Assembly: GCF_019710575.1 (NCBI RefSeq)
Contig: NZ_JAHWFK010000004.1
Coordinates: forward strand, 124,001 to 188,000
DNA from: Paractinoplanes polyasparticus
Lineage (GTDB): Bacteria; Actinomycetota; Actinomycetes; Mycobacteriales; Micromonosporaceae
DNA length: 64,000 nucleotides
Reading direction: 5' to 3'
Below the pieces are notes generated by a model, which saw only the letters and a program-made list of their open reading frames with translations, was not told where the DNA came from and ran no database searches. Below are positions 15,640 to 24,705 of this stretch, one piece after another. A program made the translations under genes and the position numbers. How positions within the stretch are numbered: position 1 is the first letter of the stretch; each line of letters opens with the position of its first letter.

Positions 15640-16714
15640 GGCTGACTCCTTCGGCGGAGGACGGGAGACGGTCGAGGCGAGCGACGCCGATCTTGCTGTC
15701 CGCCATGCCGTAGAAGACGTAGTGGACGCCGTCGACCTGCTCGATGGCGGTGGGGAAGACGACGTTGGGCACGGTTCCCGACTGCTCGTCGGCCGTCTCG
15801 GGGACGAAGATCGGTTCGGTCGTGCGGTCGAGGACGTGGCTCGGGTCGGCCGGGTCGAGCAGCATCGCCCCGGCGGCGTACGTGACTCTCTGGTTGGTCG
15901 GGTCGAAGCCGGGCGGGATGTAGCCGGTGACCCCGTGGTGGATCAGCAGCCAGCCCTCCGGCACCCGCAGCGGCGGCGGCCCGGCCCCGATCTTCAACGC
16001 CTCGTAGCCGAACTCGGGAAGGGCGACGCAGCGGTGGTTGCGCGGCCGGACCAGGGCGTTGATGTCCGCCGCGACCTCGTCGGCGGGCACGTACGAGATC
16101 CAGATCCCGGCCCGCTCGTCGGTGATGCCGGCCGGCAGGTGCACGCCCTCGCCGGGCCGGAACCAGCCCAGGTCCCACATCGGGCGGTGGATCATCGCGT
16201 AGCTGAGCCGCCCGTCCGGGTCGGGCACCTGCTCGGGGAAGAAAACGGCGTCCTTGTTGGGGAACAGGTTGAGGTCGGTGTCGAGGTCGGGCTGGTACGC
16301 GAACTGCACCGGCCCGAGCCGGGTCCAGTGCTCCAGATCCTCGGACACCGCCAGGGCGAGCTTCGGCCCGAGCGGACCGAAGGCCACGTACGTCATGAGG
16401 TGCTTGCCGAGGCTGGGCACCCACGTCGTCCGCGGGTCCTCGACGCCGGCGTTGTTGAGGCCGCGCTCCCAGCCCTCGTCGGGTGAGAGCACGATCCCAC
16501 GGCGTTCGACTCCCACGGGTACGCCGTCCTTCAGCTCCACTTCGGCCAGTCCGACCCGGGACACGTTGCCCGTGGCCACCATTCGCGGCAGCAGAAACAG
16601 GCGCCCGTCCGGCGTACGGCCGCTCGCGGGATTGAGAACGCCCTCGGCCTCGAGAGGGTCGCCGGTCTCGGGCGCCATGACGACGCCGAGCCGGGTCAGG
16701 GTGTAGGGAACCAT
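15569..16714 (-). CDS. Glycoside hydrolase family 130 (mannoside phosphorylase-like) protein
   Basis: 381 aa, cytoplasmic, five-bladed propeller type. Family marks include NNAGVEDPRTTW (the EDPR motif with the proton-donor Asp), FPNKDAVFFPE, the IHRPMWDLGW region, LLIHHGVTGY and the end VFYGMADSKIGVARLDRL. GH130 enzymes phosphorolyse or hydrolyse beta-mannosides, releasing mannose-1-phosphate. Directly downstream of the sugar ABC permeases (one base from the stop), so it probably processes the imported oligosaccharide. The last 24 residues extend beyond the usual C-terminus and overlap the next gene's start. Confidence 0.9.
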   Translation of the reverse strand: MVPYTLTRLGVVMAPETGDPLEAEGVLNPASGRTPDGRLFLLPRMVATGNVSRVGLAEVELKDGVPVGVERRGIVLSPDEGWERGLNNAGVEDPRTTWVPSLGKHLMTYVAFGPLGPKLALAVSEDLEHWTRLGPVQFAYQPDLDTDLNLFPNKDAVFFPEQVPDPDGRLSYAMIHRPMWDLGWFRPGEGVHLPAGITDERAGIWISYVPADEVAADINALVRPRNHRCVALPEFGYEALKIGAGPPPLRVPEGWLLIHHGVTGYIPPGFDPTNQRVTYAAGAMLLDPADPSHVLDRTTEPIFVPETADEQSGTVPNVVFPTAIEQVDGVHYVFYGMADSKIGVARLDRLPSSAEGVSHETPFRVAGQRVSPDSAPAELDT

Positions 16715-16715
16715 G

Positions 16716-17546
16716 TCAGCCTTTCACGCCGGAGCCGATGTCGGTGGAGATGAACTGCCGCTGGAAGGCCACGAAGAGCGCGACCGCGGGCGCCGCCAGC
16801 ACGCACGCGCCGGCGAGGATCGCGCCGAACGGGTTCGACGCCCGCGACGACACGTTGCTGATGTAGTTGGCCAGCGAGACGGCCAGGGGCTGCATGTCGG
16901 CGTCCTTGGTGACCAGGAACGGCCAGAGGAACTCGTTCCACGGTCCGATGAAGGTCAGCAGGACCGCGGTGAGCAGAGCCGGGCGTACGAGGGGAAGGGC
17001 GACCGACCGCAGGATCCGCAGTTCGCTCGCGCCGTCGAGCCGGGCCGCCGCGAAGAGGTCGTCCGGCAGTTGCAGGAAGAACTGCCGGAAGATGAAGACC
17101 GCCGTGGTGTTGATGGCGAACGGCAGGATCATGCCGAGGTAGTTGTCGGCCAGCCCGTAGCCGCGCACGATCAGCACGTACAGGGGAATCAGCAGCAGCT
17201 GGAACGGGATCACCTGCACCAGCAGCACGAGCGCGAACAGCACGCCCCGCCCGCGCCACTGCAGCCGGGCCAGCGCGTAGCCCGCGACAGTGCCGAACAC
17301 GACGGTCCCCAGCAGCACGCCGCCGGTGAAGATGCCCGAGTTGACCAGCGAGCCGAGCAGGTCGACCCGCGAGTTGATGTCCTGGTAGTTGTCCAGCGTC
17401 AGCCCCGAGGTCGGGAACGCGCCCTTCACGGACGTGTCCGGCGACGACTGCAACGAGCCGATCAGCATGTAGTAGAAGGGGAACAGGAAGATCAGTGCGC
17501 CCAGGAACAACAGGAAGTAGCGCACGACGGTCGGCCAGCGCCTCAT
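16716..17546 (-). CDS. Carbohydrate ABC transporter permease, MalG/GanQ type
   Basis: 276 aa with six transmembrane segments. The EAA loop that contacts the ATPase is AAARLDGASELRILRSVALPLVRPAL. The start overlaps the stop of the partner permease by 4 nt. No ATPase gene lies in this operon; such importers usually use a shared MsiK-like ATPase encoded elsewhere, which is known for actinomycetes. Confidence 0.94.
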   Translation of the reverse strand: MRRWPTVVRYFLLFLGALIFLFPFYYMLIGSLQSSPDTSVKGAFPTSGLTLDNYQDINSRVDLLGSLVNSGIFTGGVLLGTVVFGTVAGYALARLQWRGRGVLFALVLLVQVIPFQLLLIPLYVLIVRGYGLADNYLGMILPFAINTTAVFIFRQFFLQLPDDLFAAARLDGASELRILRSVALPLVRPALLTAVLLTFIGPWNEFLWPFLVTKDADMQPLAVSLANYISNVSSRASNPFGAILAGACVLAAPAVALFVAFQRQFISTDIGSGVKG

Positions 17547-18460
17547 GAGTCCCGCCCTTCGATGAACCGACGGTTGAGGTACGCGACGACCAGCGTGCCG
17601 AGCACCAGGATCACGCCCAGCGCGGCCGCGAAGTCGGGCTCACCCTGCTGGATCCCGCGCTGATACATGATCAGCACCGGCGAGGACGAGGACCCGTTCG
17701 GGCCGCCGCCCCCGGTCAGCAGGTAAGGCTCGGTGAACAGGTTGGCCCCGGTGATGAGGGCCAGGATCACCACGAGCGCCGTCGAAGACCGCACCGCCGG
17801 CACGGTCACCGACCAGAACTTGTTCCAGCCGTTGGCCCCGTCGACCGAGGCCGACTCGTAGAGCTCGTTGGGCACGTTCTGGAGCGCGGCCAGATAGAGC
17901 AGAATGAAGAAGCCGAGCTGCTTCCAGGTCACGAAGAACGCGATGACGGGCATCGCCCAGCCCTCGTTGACGAGCCACGACGGGTCGGGCGCGAGCGGGC
18001 CGAGCAGCGAGTTGACCAGGCCGCCCGAGTTGAACAGGAACAGCCACACGCCGACCACGGCGACGCTCGCCGTCACGTACGGGACGTAGAACGAGACCCG
18101 CAGGAACGTCCGGGCGTGTACCACCCGGTTGAGCGCTACCGACAGCACGAGCGCGAGACCGGTCGTGAGCGGCACGTTGATGACCAGGAAGATGAGAATG
18201 TTCTTGAACGCCTGCCCGACCGCGGGGTCGGTGAGCGCCGCCTTGTAGTTGTCGAGCCCGACGAACGGGTGGTCGACGATGGCGCCGGGCGCGGCGAAGA
18301 AGTAGTCGTGGAAGCTCATCCACACCGAGAACCCGAACGGGTAGGCGAAGATGACCGCGAGGTAGACGGCGTAGGGGGCGGCCAGGATCATGCCCACCGG
18401 GTGGCGGCCGAGAAGGCCCGCCGCCCGGTTGCGCTTCACGGCCGCGGTTGCGGCCGCCAT
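17543..18460 (-). CDS. Sugar ABC transporter permease, MalF/LacF type
   Basis: 305 aa with about six membrane segments after a basic N-terminus. The EAA-like loop is ESASVDGANGWNKFWSVTVPAVRSS. It pairs with the downstream MalG-type permease as a heterodimer. Its ATG shares one base with the stop of the binding-protein gene (TGATG). Confidence 0.94.
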   Translation of the reverse strand: MAAATAAVKRNRAAGLLGRHPVGMILAAPYAVYLAVIFAYPFGFSVWMSFHDYFFAAPGAIVDHPFVGLDNYKAALTDPAVGQAFKNILIFLVINVPLTTGLALVLSVALNRVVHARTFLRVSFYVPYVTASVAVVGVWLFLFNSGGLVNSLLGPLAPDPSWLVNEGWAMPVIAFFVTWKQLGFFILLYLAALQNVPNELYESASVDGANGWNKFWSVTVPAVRSSTALVVILALITGANLFTEPYLLTGGGGPNGSSSSPVLIMYQRGIQQGEPDFAAALGVILVLGTLVVAYLNRRFIEGRDS

Positions 18461-19746
18461 CAGGAGCCGCTGGCCAGTTGGTCGACCTTCTCGGCGGCGC
18501 CGGCGAAGGAGTCGGCCACCGGCTTCTTACCGAAGATCACCGATTCCGAGTACGCGTCCCGGAACGCCTGCCAGATGGCGACGGAGTTGGGCACGTTGGG
18601 CACCTCGACCGTGCGCGCGGCCTGGTCGGCGAACGGCTTGTAGTCCGGGTTCTTCGCGAAGTAGTCGGGGAAGGCGGTCTGCAGGTCCTTGCGCAGCGGC
18701 ATCTGGCCGGTGGCGTCGAGCAGCTTGCCGTCCTGCTCCTGGCTGGTCGCGAACTTCATGACCTCCCAGGCCGTGGCCCGGTTCTGGCAGGCGCTGTACA
18801 TGGCCACGTTCTTGGCGTCGCTGAACGTCTTGATCTGATCGGCCGGCTTGCCGGTGGAGGTCGGCACCGGGACGGTTCCCCACTTCACCTTGTCGCCGTA
18901 CACCTTGATCGCCCACGGGCCGACGATCGCCATCGCCGCCTTCTTGTCGGCGAACGAGTCCCCGTTGTACATCTCCTTGGGCGCCAGGCCCTCGTCGTAC
19001 AGGGTCTTCCAGAAGTTCGCGACGGCCTGGCCCTGCGGGGTGTTGAACTGGGCCTTCTTGTCCTTCACGAGCTGCGTGCCGTCGGTCTCGGCGGCGAACA
19101 GCGGGTAGAAGTCGAACCAGGACTGGAAGAACTCACTGCTCGGGGCGGGATAGATGGCGGCCTGGGCGGCCTTCGAAGACTTGATCTTGCGAGCGGCGGT
19201 CAGGAACTCGTCGTACGTGGCGAGAGCGGGCTTCTCCGGGTCGATCCCCGCCTTGGCGAAGATGTCCTTGTTGTAGATGATCCGGACCGGGTTGGACTTC
19301 CACGGCAGCTGGTAGAACTTGCCGTCCGGCGACTTGTACTGCTCGGCCGTGTCGCCCGTGCGGTCGGCGATGTACTGCGCGCCGCCGTCGAACGAGTCAA
19401 GGGCGACCAGGCCGCCCTGCTTCTGGAACTGCGGGACGGCGGCCGGCGCCGTGTTCCAGATCAGGCAGGGCGCGTTGCCGGCCGTGATCGCGGCGCCGAT
19501 GACCTCTTCCGAGCTCTTGCCGGCCGGGATCTCCTGCGCGGTGATCTTCTGGTCGGCGTGCTGACCGTTCCACGACTCGACCATGGCCTTGCCCCAGGCC
19601 AGCTCCTCCTGGTTGTTGGAGAGCCAGATGGTGATCGGGCCGGTGGCGGCGTTGGCCTGGTCGGCGTCCCCACCGCCGCCGCCGTCGCAACCGGCGACGA
19701 CAGCTAGCGAGAGGGCGAGAAGGGCGGCCGGGAGGGTGCGTTTCAT
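18460..19746 (-). CDS. Extracellular sugar-binding lipoprotein
   Basis: 428 aa cluster-1 solute-binding protein. Lipoprotein signal with lipobox VVAGC (C20) followed by a Gly/Asp linker, then ITIWLSNNQEELAWGKAMVESW, the usual first strand and helix of family-1 sugar binders. It captures the oligosaccharide for the two permeases. ATG at 19746 has GGAGAAAC upstream; it starts 13 bp after the LacI gene. Confidence 0.94.
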   Translation of the reverse strand: MKRTLPAALLALSLAVVAGCDGGGGGDADQANAATGPITIWLSNNQEELAWGKAMVESWNGQHADQKITAQEIPAGKSSEEVIGAAITAGNAPCLIWNTAPAAVPQFQKQGGLVALDSFDGGAQYIADRTGDTAEQYKSPDGKFYQLPWKSNPVRIIYNKDIFAKAGIDPEKPALATYDEFLTAARKIKSSKAAQAAIYPAPSSEFFQSWFDFYPLFAAETDGTQLVKDKKAQFNTPQGQAVANFWKTLYDEGLAPKEMYNGDSFADKKAAMAIVGPWAIKVYGDKVKWGTVPVPTSTGKPADQIKTFSDAKNVAMYSACQNRATAWEVMKFATSQEQDGKLLDATGQMPLRKDLQTAFPDYFAKNPDYKPFADQAARTVEVPNVPNSVAIWQAFRDAYSESVIFGKKPVADSFAGAAEKVDQLASGS

Positions 19747-19759
19747 CGTTTCTCCGTTC

Positions 19760-20779
19760 TTACTGCGGGGGCGGGGGCGCGGTGGACGCCCGGATTACCA
19801 GCTGGGCGGCGGGAACGGGTACGTCGTCGACCGTCCCGCCGTCGATCAGATCGAGCAGAGCCTCGGCGGCTTTCCGGCCCCACAGGTACGGGTCGGTGCG
19901 CACGCTGGTGAGCGCGGGACTGACATAGCCCGCGAGGTCGGTGTTGTCGAAGCCGGTGACCGACAGCTCGGCCGGCACGGCCCGGCCGCACTCGACGGCG
20001 ACGGACAGGCCGGCGATGGCCATCAGGTCGTTGGAGTAGACGATCGCCGTGACGTCGCTGTCCAGGAGCCGTCGGGTGGCCGCTGCTCCCCCCGCCGCCG
20101 AGAAGTCGGCCTCGACAACCGGCCCGGCGGGCAGGCCGGCCTCGGCCAGGGCGTCCTCGAACGCCCGGCGGCGGCGCGAGCCGTGCAGGAAGTGGGCCGG
20201 CCCGGCGACGTGGGCGATGCGGCGGTGCCCCAGGCCGGCGAGGTGTTCCACCGCCGCCGCGATTCCCGGCCGGTCGTCGACCAGCACGGCCGGGAAGCCG
20301 CTGGGCACGTCGGGCCGGGCGATCGAGACGGCCGGCATCCCCAGCTCTTCGAGCAGCGCCATCCGCGGGTCGTCGACGCGCAGGTCGAGCAGGAACACCC
20401 CGTCGACCCGGCCGGCGCCGGCCAGCCGCCGATAGCCGGCCTCCTCCTCGCTCTCGGGCACGACCTGCAGAACCAGGGCCTGCCCGCGGTCGGAGAGCGT
20501 GCGCTCGACGCCGGCGATGAAGGACGGGAAGAACGGGTCGGCGCCGAGCAGTTCGGGTTCGCGGGCGAGAACCAGGCCGACGGCGAACGAGCGGGAGACG
20601 GACAGGGCCCGGGCCTTGGTGCTCGGCGTCCAGCCGAGATCCCGCGCCGCGGCCAGGATCCGCTCGCGAGTGTCCTCGGAGACTCCGGGCCGCCCGTTCA
20701 GAGCGAACGAGACGGTGCCCTTGGAGACCCCGGCGGCGCGCGCCACGTCGCGGATCGTCGGCCTGTCTGCCCTGGTCAT
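19760..20779 (-). CDS. LacI family transcriptional regulator
   Basis: 339 aa. N-terminal HTH and hinge TIRDVARAAGVSKGTVSFALNGRPGVSEDTRERI (8-41), then a periplasmic-binding-protein-like effector domain ending with QLVIRASTAPPP. First gene of the six-gene sugar operon; two operator-like CCGGTT palindromes flank its -10 box, so it most likely represses itself and the whole operon until the sugar binds. Confidence 0.95.
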   Translation of the reverse strand: MTRADRPTIRDVARAAGVSKGTVSFALNGRPGVSEDTRERILAAARDLGWTPSTKARALSVSRSFAVGLVLAREPELLGADPFFPSFIAGVERTLSDRGQALVLQVVPESEEEAGYRRLAGAGRVDGVFLLDLRVDDPRMALLEELGMPAVSIARPDVPSGFPAVLVDDRPGIAAAVEHLAGLGHRRIAHVAGPAHFLHGSRRRRAFEDALAEAGLPAGPVVEADFSAAGGAAATRRLLDSDVTAIVYSNDLMAIAGLSVAVECGRAVPAELSVTGFDNTDLAGYVSPALTSVRTDPYLWGRKAAEALLDLIDGGTVDDVPVPAAQLVIRASTAPPPPQ

Positions 20780-20799
20780 TGCACCTCTTCGGAGTTACT

Positions 20800-20844
20800 A
20801 AACCGGTTTGATCGAAACATAGACCGGTTTCCCGGATCGCACAA
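20800..20844 (-). promoter_or_regulatory. LacI-operon promoter with two operators
   Basis: On the minus strand, -35 TTGTGC (20839-20844), 17 bp, -10 TATGTT (20816-20821). One operator, AAACCGGTCT (20821-20830), fills the spacer; the second, the perfect palindrome AAACCGGTTT (20800-20809), lies just downstream of the -10. Centres are 21 bp apart, two helical turns, so two repressor dimers could sit on the same face of the DNA. AGAGG before the ATG serves as ribosome site. Confidence 0.75.
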
Positions 20845-20955
20845 TCGGAGGCGTCGAACGGACGAACGGCTGTCGTGACATGTCCGAACAGATATCGAGA
20901 AGACGGCCTGCTCCCGCCGCCGCCGTCATGCTGAGCGTCGTACCCGGTCATGGGT

Positions 20956-20961
20956 TACGTT
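20956..20961 (+). promoter_or_regulatory. -10 element TACGTT for a leaderless hydrolase transcript
   Basis: TACGTT ends six bases before the ATG at 20968; no Shine-Dalgarno sequence is present. This favours the second of two in-frame ATGs as the real start. Confidence 0.45.
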
Positions 20962-20967
20962 GCGATC

Positions 20968-22641
20968 ATGGCGAAGATCAGCAGGTTGGCCGGACTGGCC
21001 GCGGACCTCGCGCTCGGACTGCCGGTGCGGGCCGTGCCGTACGAGATCCGCCGGGACGTCTCCGTGCCGATGCTCGACGGCGTCGCGCTGCTGGCCAACC
21101 ACTACCGGCCGGTCGGGGTGGACGGGCCGCTGCCGGTGGTGCTGATCCGGGTGCCGTACGGGCGGGACGGCGCGTTCGGGCAGGTGTTCGCGGCGCCGCT
21201 CGCCCGCCGCGGTTTCCAGGTGTTCATGCAGGCCACGCGGGGCACGTTCGGGTCGGGCGGGCAGTTCCGGCCGTTCACCACCGAGCGCGACGACGGCCTG
21301 GCCACCGTCGACTGGCTGCGCAAGCAGGAGTGGTGCGACGGGCGGATCGCCATGATCGGCGGCAGCTACTTCGGGCACACCCAGTGGGCCGTCGCCCCGT
21401 ACGCCGACCCGCCCCTGACCTGCGTCGCCCCGCACATCACGTCGGCCAACGTCACCAACCGCCTGTTCTACGAGCAGGGCGTGCCGTCGATCCACACCGC
21501 GCTGAGCTGGTCGGCCCAGATCGGCCGCCAGGAGCGCCCGGGGCTGCTCGCCGGGATGCCCGACCCCCGGGTGCGGACGCGGGTGCGCCGGGCGCTGGGC
21601 CGGCTGCCCCTGCAGGCGGTCGACGTTCAGGTGGCGGAGGCGCCGGTGCCGTTCTGGCGGGATTTCGTGGCGCACGCCGAACCGGGCGACGACTTCTGGG
21701 CGCAGGCCGACCACGACGGAGCCGACCTGAGCCGGATGCCGCCGGTCAGCATGGTCACCGGTTGGTGGGATCTGTTCCTGGGCGGCAACCTGGCCGACTA
21801 CACGGCTCTGCGCGCGGCCGGGGTGCCGGCCCGGCTCGTCGTCGGGCCGTGGCTGCACGGGGAACCGGGCGAGTTGCGGACGATCGTGCGGACCGACGCG
21901 GCCTGGCTCGACCACCACCTGCGCGGCGGTCCGGCGCCGTCGGGCGCGCCGGTGCGCGTCCACCTGCAACGGGCGAACAGGTGGCTCGAGTTCGAGGAGT
22001 GGCCGCCGAACGCCGTACGGGAGAAGGTCCTGATTCTGGGCAGCGGCGGCGGCCTGGCCGAAGTGCCTGAGCCCGAGGACCGCGGTGGCCCGAGCCGGTT
22101 CACCTACGACCCGGCCCGCCCGACCCCGACCGTGGGCGGCCCGCTGCTGCAGCCGCCGGGCAAGCAGGCCGACAACCGGCTGGTCGAGGCGCGCGACGAC
22201 GTCCTCGTCTTCACCGGCCCGCTGCTGTCCGAGGATCTCGACATCGTCGGCCCGGTCAGCGCGACCATCCACGTGCGCACGTCCATCCCGTACGCCGATG
22301 TCTTCGTCCGCCTCTGCGACGTCGACGAGAAGGGTGTCTCCCGCAACGTCGTGGACGGCATCCGCCGGCTCGACCCGCGCACCCTCGACGCGCCCGGCAT
22401 CGAGCCCGGCCCCGACGGGGTCCTGGCCGTGCCCGTCGAGCTGTTCCCCACCGCCTACCGCTTCCGCGCCGGGCACCGCCTGCGCGTGCAGGTCAGCGGC
22501 GGCGCGTTCCCCCGTTACGCCCGCAACATGGGCACGGACGAGCCGTTCGCCACCGCCACCGCCGGCCGCCCCTGCCATTTCGAGGTTTTCCACGACGCCG
22601 CCCGCGCGTCCCAGATCACTCTGCCCGCGCTGGACGGCTGA
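20968..22641 (+). CDS. CocE/NonD family hydrolase (S15-type)
   Basis: 557 aa. Alpha/beta-hydrolase of the Xaa-Pro dipeptidyl-peptidase/cocaine esterase family. It shows the oxyanion tyrosine region IRVPYGRDG, the segment QATRGTFGSGG, the nucleophile in GGSYFGHTQW, and the C-terminal jelly-roll domain (DIVGPVSATIHVRTSIPYADVFVRLCDVD) that defines the family. The start at 20968 rests on the leaderless -10; 20950 is the alternative. Substrate (ester or N-terminal dipeptide) unknown. Followed by a same-strand AraC gene. Confidence 0.92.
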   Translation: MAKISRLAGLAADLALGLPVRAVPYEIRRDVSVPMLDGVALLANHYRPVGVDGPLPVVLIRVPYGRDGAFGQVFAAPLARRGFQVFMQATRGTFGSGGQFRPFTTERDDGLATVDWLRKQEWCDGRIAMIGGSYFGHTQWAVAPYADPPLTCVAPHITSANVTNRLFYEQGVPSIHTALSWSAQIGRQERPGLLAGMPDPRVRTRVRRALGRLPLQAVDVQVAEAPVPFWRDFVAHAEPGDDFWAQADHDGADLSRMPPVSMVTGWWDLFLGGNLADYTALRAAGVPARLVVGPWLHGEPGELRTIVRTDAAWLDHHLRGGPAPSGAPVRVHLQRANRWLEFEEWPPNAVREKVLILGSGGGLAEVPEPEDRGGPSRFTYDPARPTPTVGGPLLQPPGKQADNRLVEARDDVLVFTGPLLSEDLDIVGPVSATIHVRTSIPYADVFVRLCDVDEKGVSRNVVDGIRRLDPRTLDAPGIEPGPDGVLAVPVELFPTAYRFRAGHRLRVQVSGGAFPRYARNMGTDEPFATATAGRPCHFEVFHDAARASQITLPALDG

Positions 22642-22677
22642 TTCCGGTCGCCGTCCGGCGGTGCGACACTCACCCCC

Positions 22678-23631
22678 ATGGGGTACGTGCTCGACACCGC
22701 GGCGCTGGCCGCGGAACAGCGGGTCGAGGCCGTGAACGCGGCGATGCTGTATGCCTCGGCGCCCTGTCACGTGCTGCACGAGGATCCGGCCGGCGCGGTG
22801 CACGCGCGCCTCGAGGTGTGGGAGTTCGGCGAGGCCAACATCTTCACGCACCGGTCGTCGGGGATCCGGTTGCTGCGTACGGCGAAGCTGGCCCGGCAGG
22901 ACGCCATGCCGGTGGTCGCGCTGGCCGTGCAGCAGCGGGGCGACGGGCGGATCGAGCAGGGCGGGCATCAGCGTGTCGTCCCGCCGGGTGAGCTGCTCGC
23001 CGTCGATCTGTCGGCGCCGTACGACTATTCGTGGTCGGGCGACGGCGGGGCCGGGGCGCTGCAGATTCCGTACGACCAGCTGGGCCTTCCGCTCGACGTC
23101 GTGCGCCGGGCCTCGGCCGAGCTCACCAGGAGCCCGATCTACCGCCTGGTCACCGCGCACATCGCGCAGCTCGGCCACGACCCGGCCGGTATCACGGCGG
23201 ATCCGGCGGCGGCCGCGGCCACGGCGGCCGCCAGCATCGACCTGGTGCGGGCGCTGCTCGTCTCGGCCGCCCGCTCCCGGCGGCACGCCCGGCCGGTGTT
23301 CGCCGAGACGCTGCTGACCCGGATCCGCGCCTTCACCCGGCTGCGCCTGGCCGACCCGGAACTCACGCCCGCGATGATCGCCGCGGCGCACGGCATCTCG
23401 CTGCGGCAGCTCTACAAGCTCTGCGCCGACGCCGGCCTCAGCCTCGAGCAGTGGATCATCACCGAGCGCCTGCACCGCGTACGCCAGGAACTCACCCGGC
23501 CCGACCGGCGGCACCTGCCGATCGCCGCGATCGCGCTGCGCTGGGGTTTCCGCGATCCCACCCATTTCACCCGCCGGTTCAAGGCCCGGTACGGCGTGAC
23601 CCCCTCACAATGGCGGCAACGTGCACAGTAG
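22678..23631 (+). CDS. AraC family transcriptional regulator (first of two)
   Basis: 317 aa. N-terminal about 190 residues are a cupin-like AraC_binding_2 (NtcP/FeaR-type) domain; the C-terminal HTH_18 spans about 215-315 with LTPAMIAAAHGISLRQLYKLCADAG and FRDPTHFTRRFKARYGVTPSQWR. A GACACT hexamer seven bases before the ATG suggests a leaderless transcript. It is a paralogue of the next gene, sharing the same domain order and similar helix-turn-helix sequence. Confidence 0.92.
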   Translation: MGYVLDTAALAAEQRVEAVNAAMLYASAPCHVLHEDPAGAVHARLEVWEFGEANIFTHRSSGIRLLRTAKLARQDAMPVVALAVQQRGDGRIEQGGHQRVVPPGELLAVDLSAPYDYSWSGDGGAGALQIPYDQLGLPLDVVRRASAELTRSPIYRLVTAHIAQLGHDPAGITADPAAAAATAAASIDLVRALLVSAARSRRHARPVFAETLLTRIRAFTRLRLADPELTPAMIAAAHGISLRQLYKLCADAGLSLEQWIITERLHRVRQELTRPDRRHLPIAAIALRWGFRDPTHFTRRFKARYGVTPSQWRQRAQ

Positions 23632-23678
23632 GCCGACAACGCTGCACCGAGGGCCGATGCCCCGGCGCTGATGATCGC

Positions 23679-23684
23679 TACGGT
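23679..23684 (+). promoter_or_regulatory. -10 element TACGGT for a leaderless AraC transcript
   Basis: TACGGT ends six bases before the ATG at 23691; no ribosome site. It shows that the second AraC gene can be transcribed on its own. Confidence 0.45.
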
Positions 23685-23690
23685 CGGCCC

Positions 23691-24632
23691 ATGCTGGTTC
23701 TCGACACGGGAGCGCTCCCGGCCGCCGACCGCGCCGCGGCCTTCCAGGCGACGGTCAGCGCCAACTGTTCGTCGAGCATGGCCTCGTTCGAGGACCCGGC
23801 GGCCATCCGGGCCCGGATGAGCGTGGCCGACTTCGGCGCGGCCAAGGTGTTCACCATCGACGCGTCGGGGACGGTGCTGCGCCGCACACCGAAGATGTCG
23901 CGGGCCGAGACCGAGCGGTCCATCGTGCTGGCCCTGCCGATGCGCACCGACAACCACATGACCTGGGGCCGCGAGGAGCGCCTGTTCGGGCCGCGCGACC
24001 TGATCCTGGTCGACCTCTCCCAGCCGTACGTCTACGGGTGGAAGGGCAGCGGCGCGTCCTACGCCCTGCACGTGGACGTCGAGCACCTGGGCCTGCCCCG
24101 CGATCTGATCCACACGGCGGCCCGGGAGCTGCGGGGCAGCCCGCTGTACGACCTCGTCCGCGACCACGTGGCCCGGGTGACGGCCCAGGCCGATCTGCTG
24201 GCGGCAGGCGCCGGAGCAGCCGAACTGGGGGCCGCCTCGGCCGAGCTGATGCGGGCCCTGGTGGTCTCGGCGGCGGACGACGGCCGGCGGCTGCGCGAGG
24301 CGATGCACTCGTCGCTGACGGCGCGGGTGCAGGCGTACGTGCGCAACAACCTGCGCGACCCGGAGCTGACGCCGGCCCGGATCGCCGCGGCCAACGCCAT
24401 CTCGGTCCGGGCGCTCTACAAGATGTACGAGTCGCTGGGCCAGAGCCTGGAGCAGTCCATCATCGAGCAGCGATTGCAGGGGGCCCGCAGCGACCTGACC
24501 TCGCCGCGCCGCCGCTACACGTCGATCGCGGCCGTGGCCCGCGCGTGGGGCTTCTCCAACCCGAGCTTCTTCTCCAGCCGTTTCCGCGAGGCGTTCGGGG
24601 TCACCCCACGCCAGCTCGTCAGCCGGCCGTGA
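23691..24632 (+). CDS. AraC family transcriptional regulator (second of two)
   Basis: 313 aa with the same layout as its neighbour: AraC_binding_2 domain to about residue 190 and HTH_18 from about 210 (LTPARIAAANAISVRALYKMYESLG; FSNPSFFSSRFREAFGVTPRQLV). Upstream codons in the same frame belong to an unrelated shadow, so ATG 23691 with the leaderless -10 is the start. Ligands and targets unknown; tandem placement suggests duplication and divergence. Confidence 0.92.
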   Translation: MLVLDTGALPAADRAAAFQATVSANCSSSMASFEDPAAIRARMSVADFGAAKVFTIDASGTVLRRTPKMSRAETERSIVLALPMRTDNHMTWGREERLFGPRDLILVDLSQPYVYGWKGSGASYALHVDVEHLGLPRDLIHTAARELRGSPLYDLVRDHVARVTAQADLLAAGAGAAELGAASAELMRALVVSAADDGRRLREAMHSSLTARVQAYVRNNLRDPELTPARIAAANAISVRALYKMYESLGQSLEQSIIEQRLQGARSDLTSPRRRYTSIAAVARAWGFSNPSFFSSRFREAFGVTPRQLVSRP

Positions 24633-24705
24633 ATGTGCACGCAGGCGTCAGACCTGTGCGCGCTCAGAAAACATCGGCCGTCGCCGAGGTGCGAGGTTCC
24701 TTGTC

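Noticed and set aside
20926..23565. 879-codon open frame on the minus strand
   Set aside because: Lies opposite the CocE-type hydrolase and first AraC gene; product is low-complexity and third-codon-position GC supports the plus strand.
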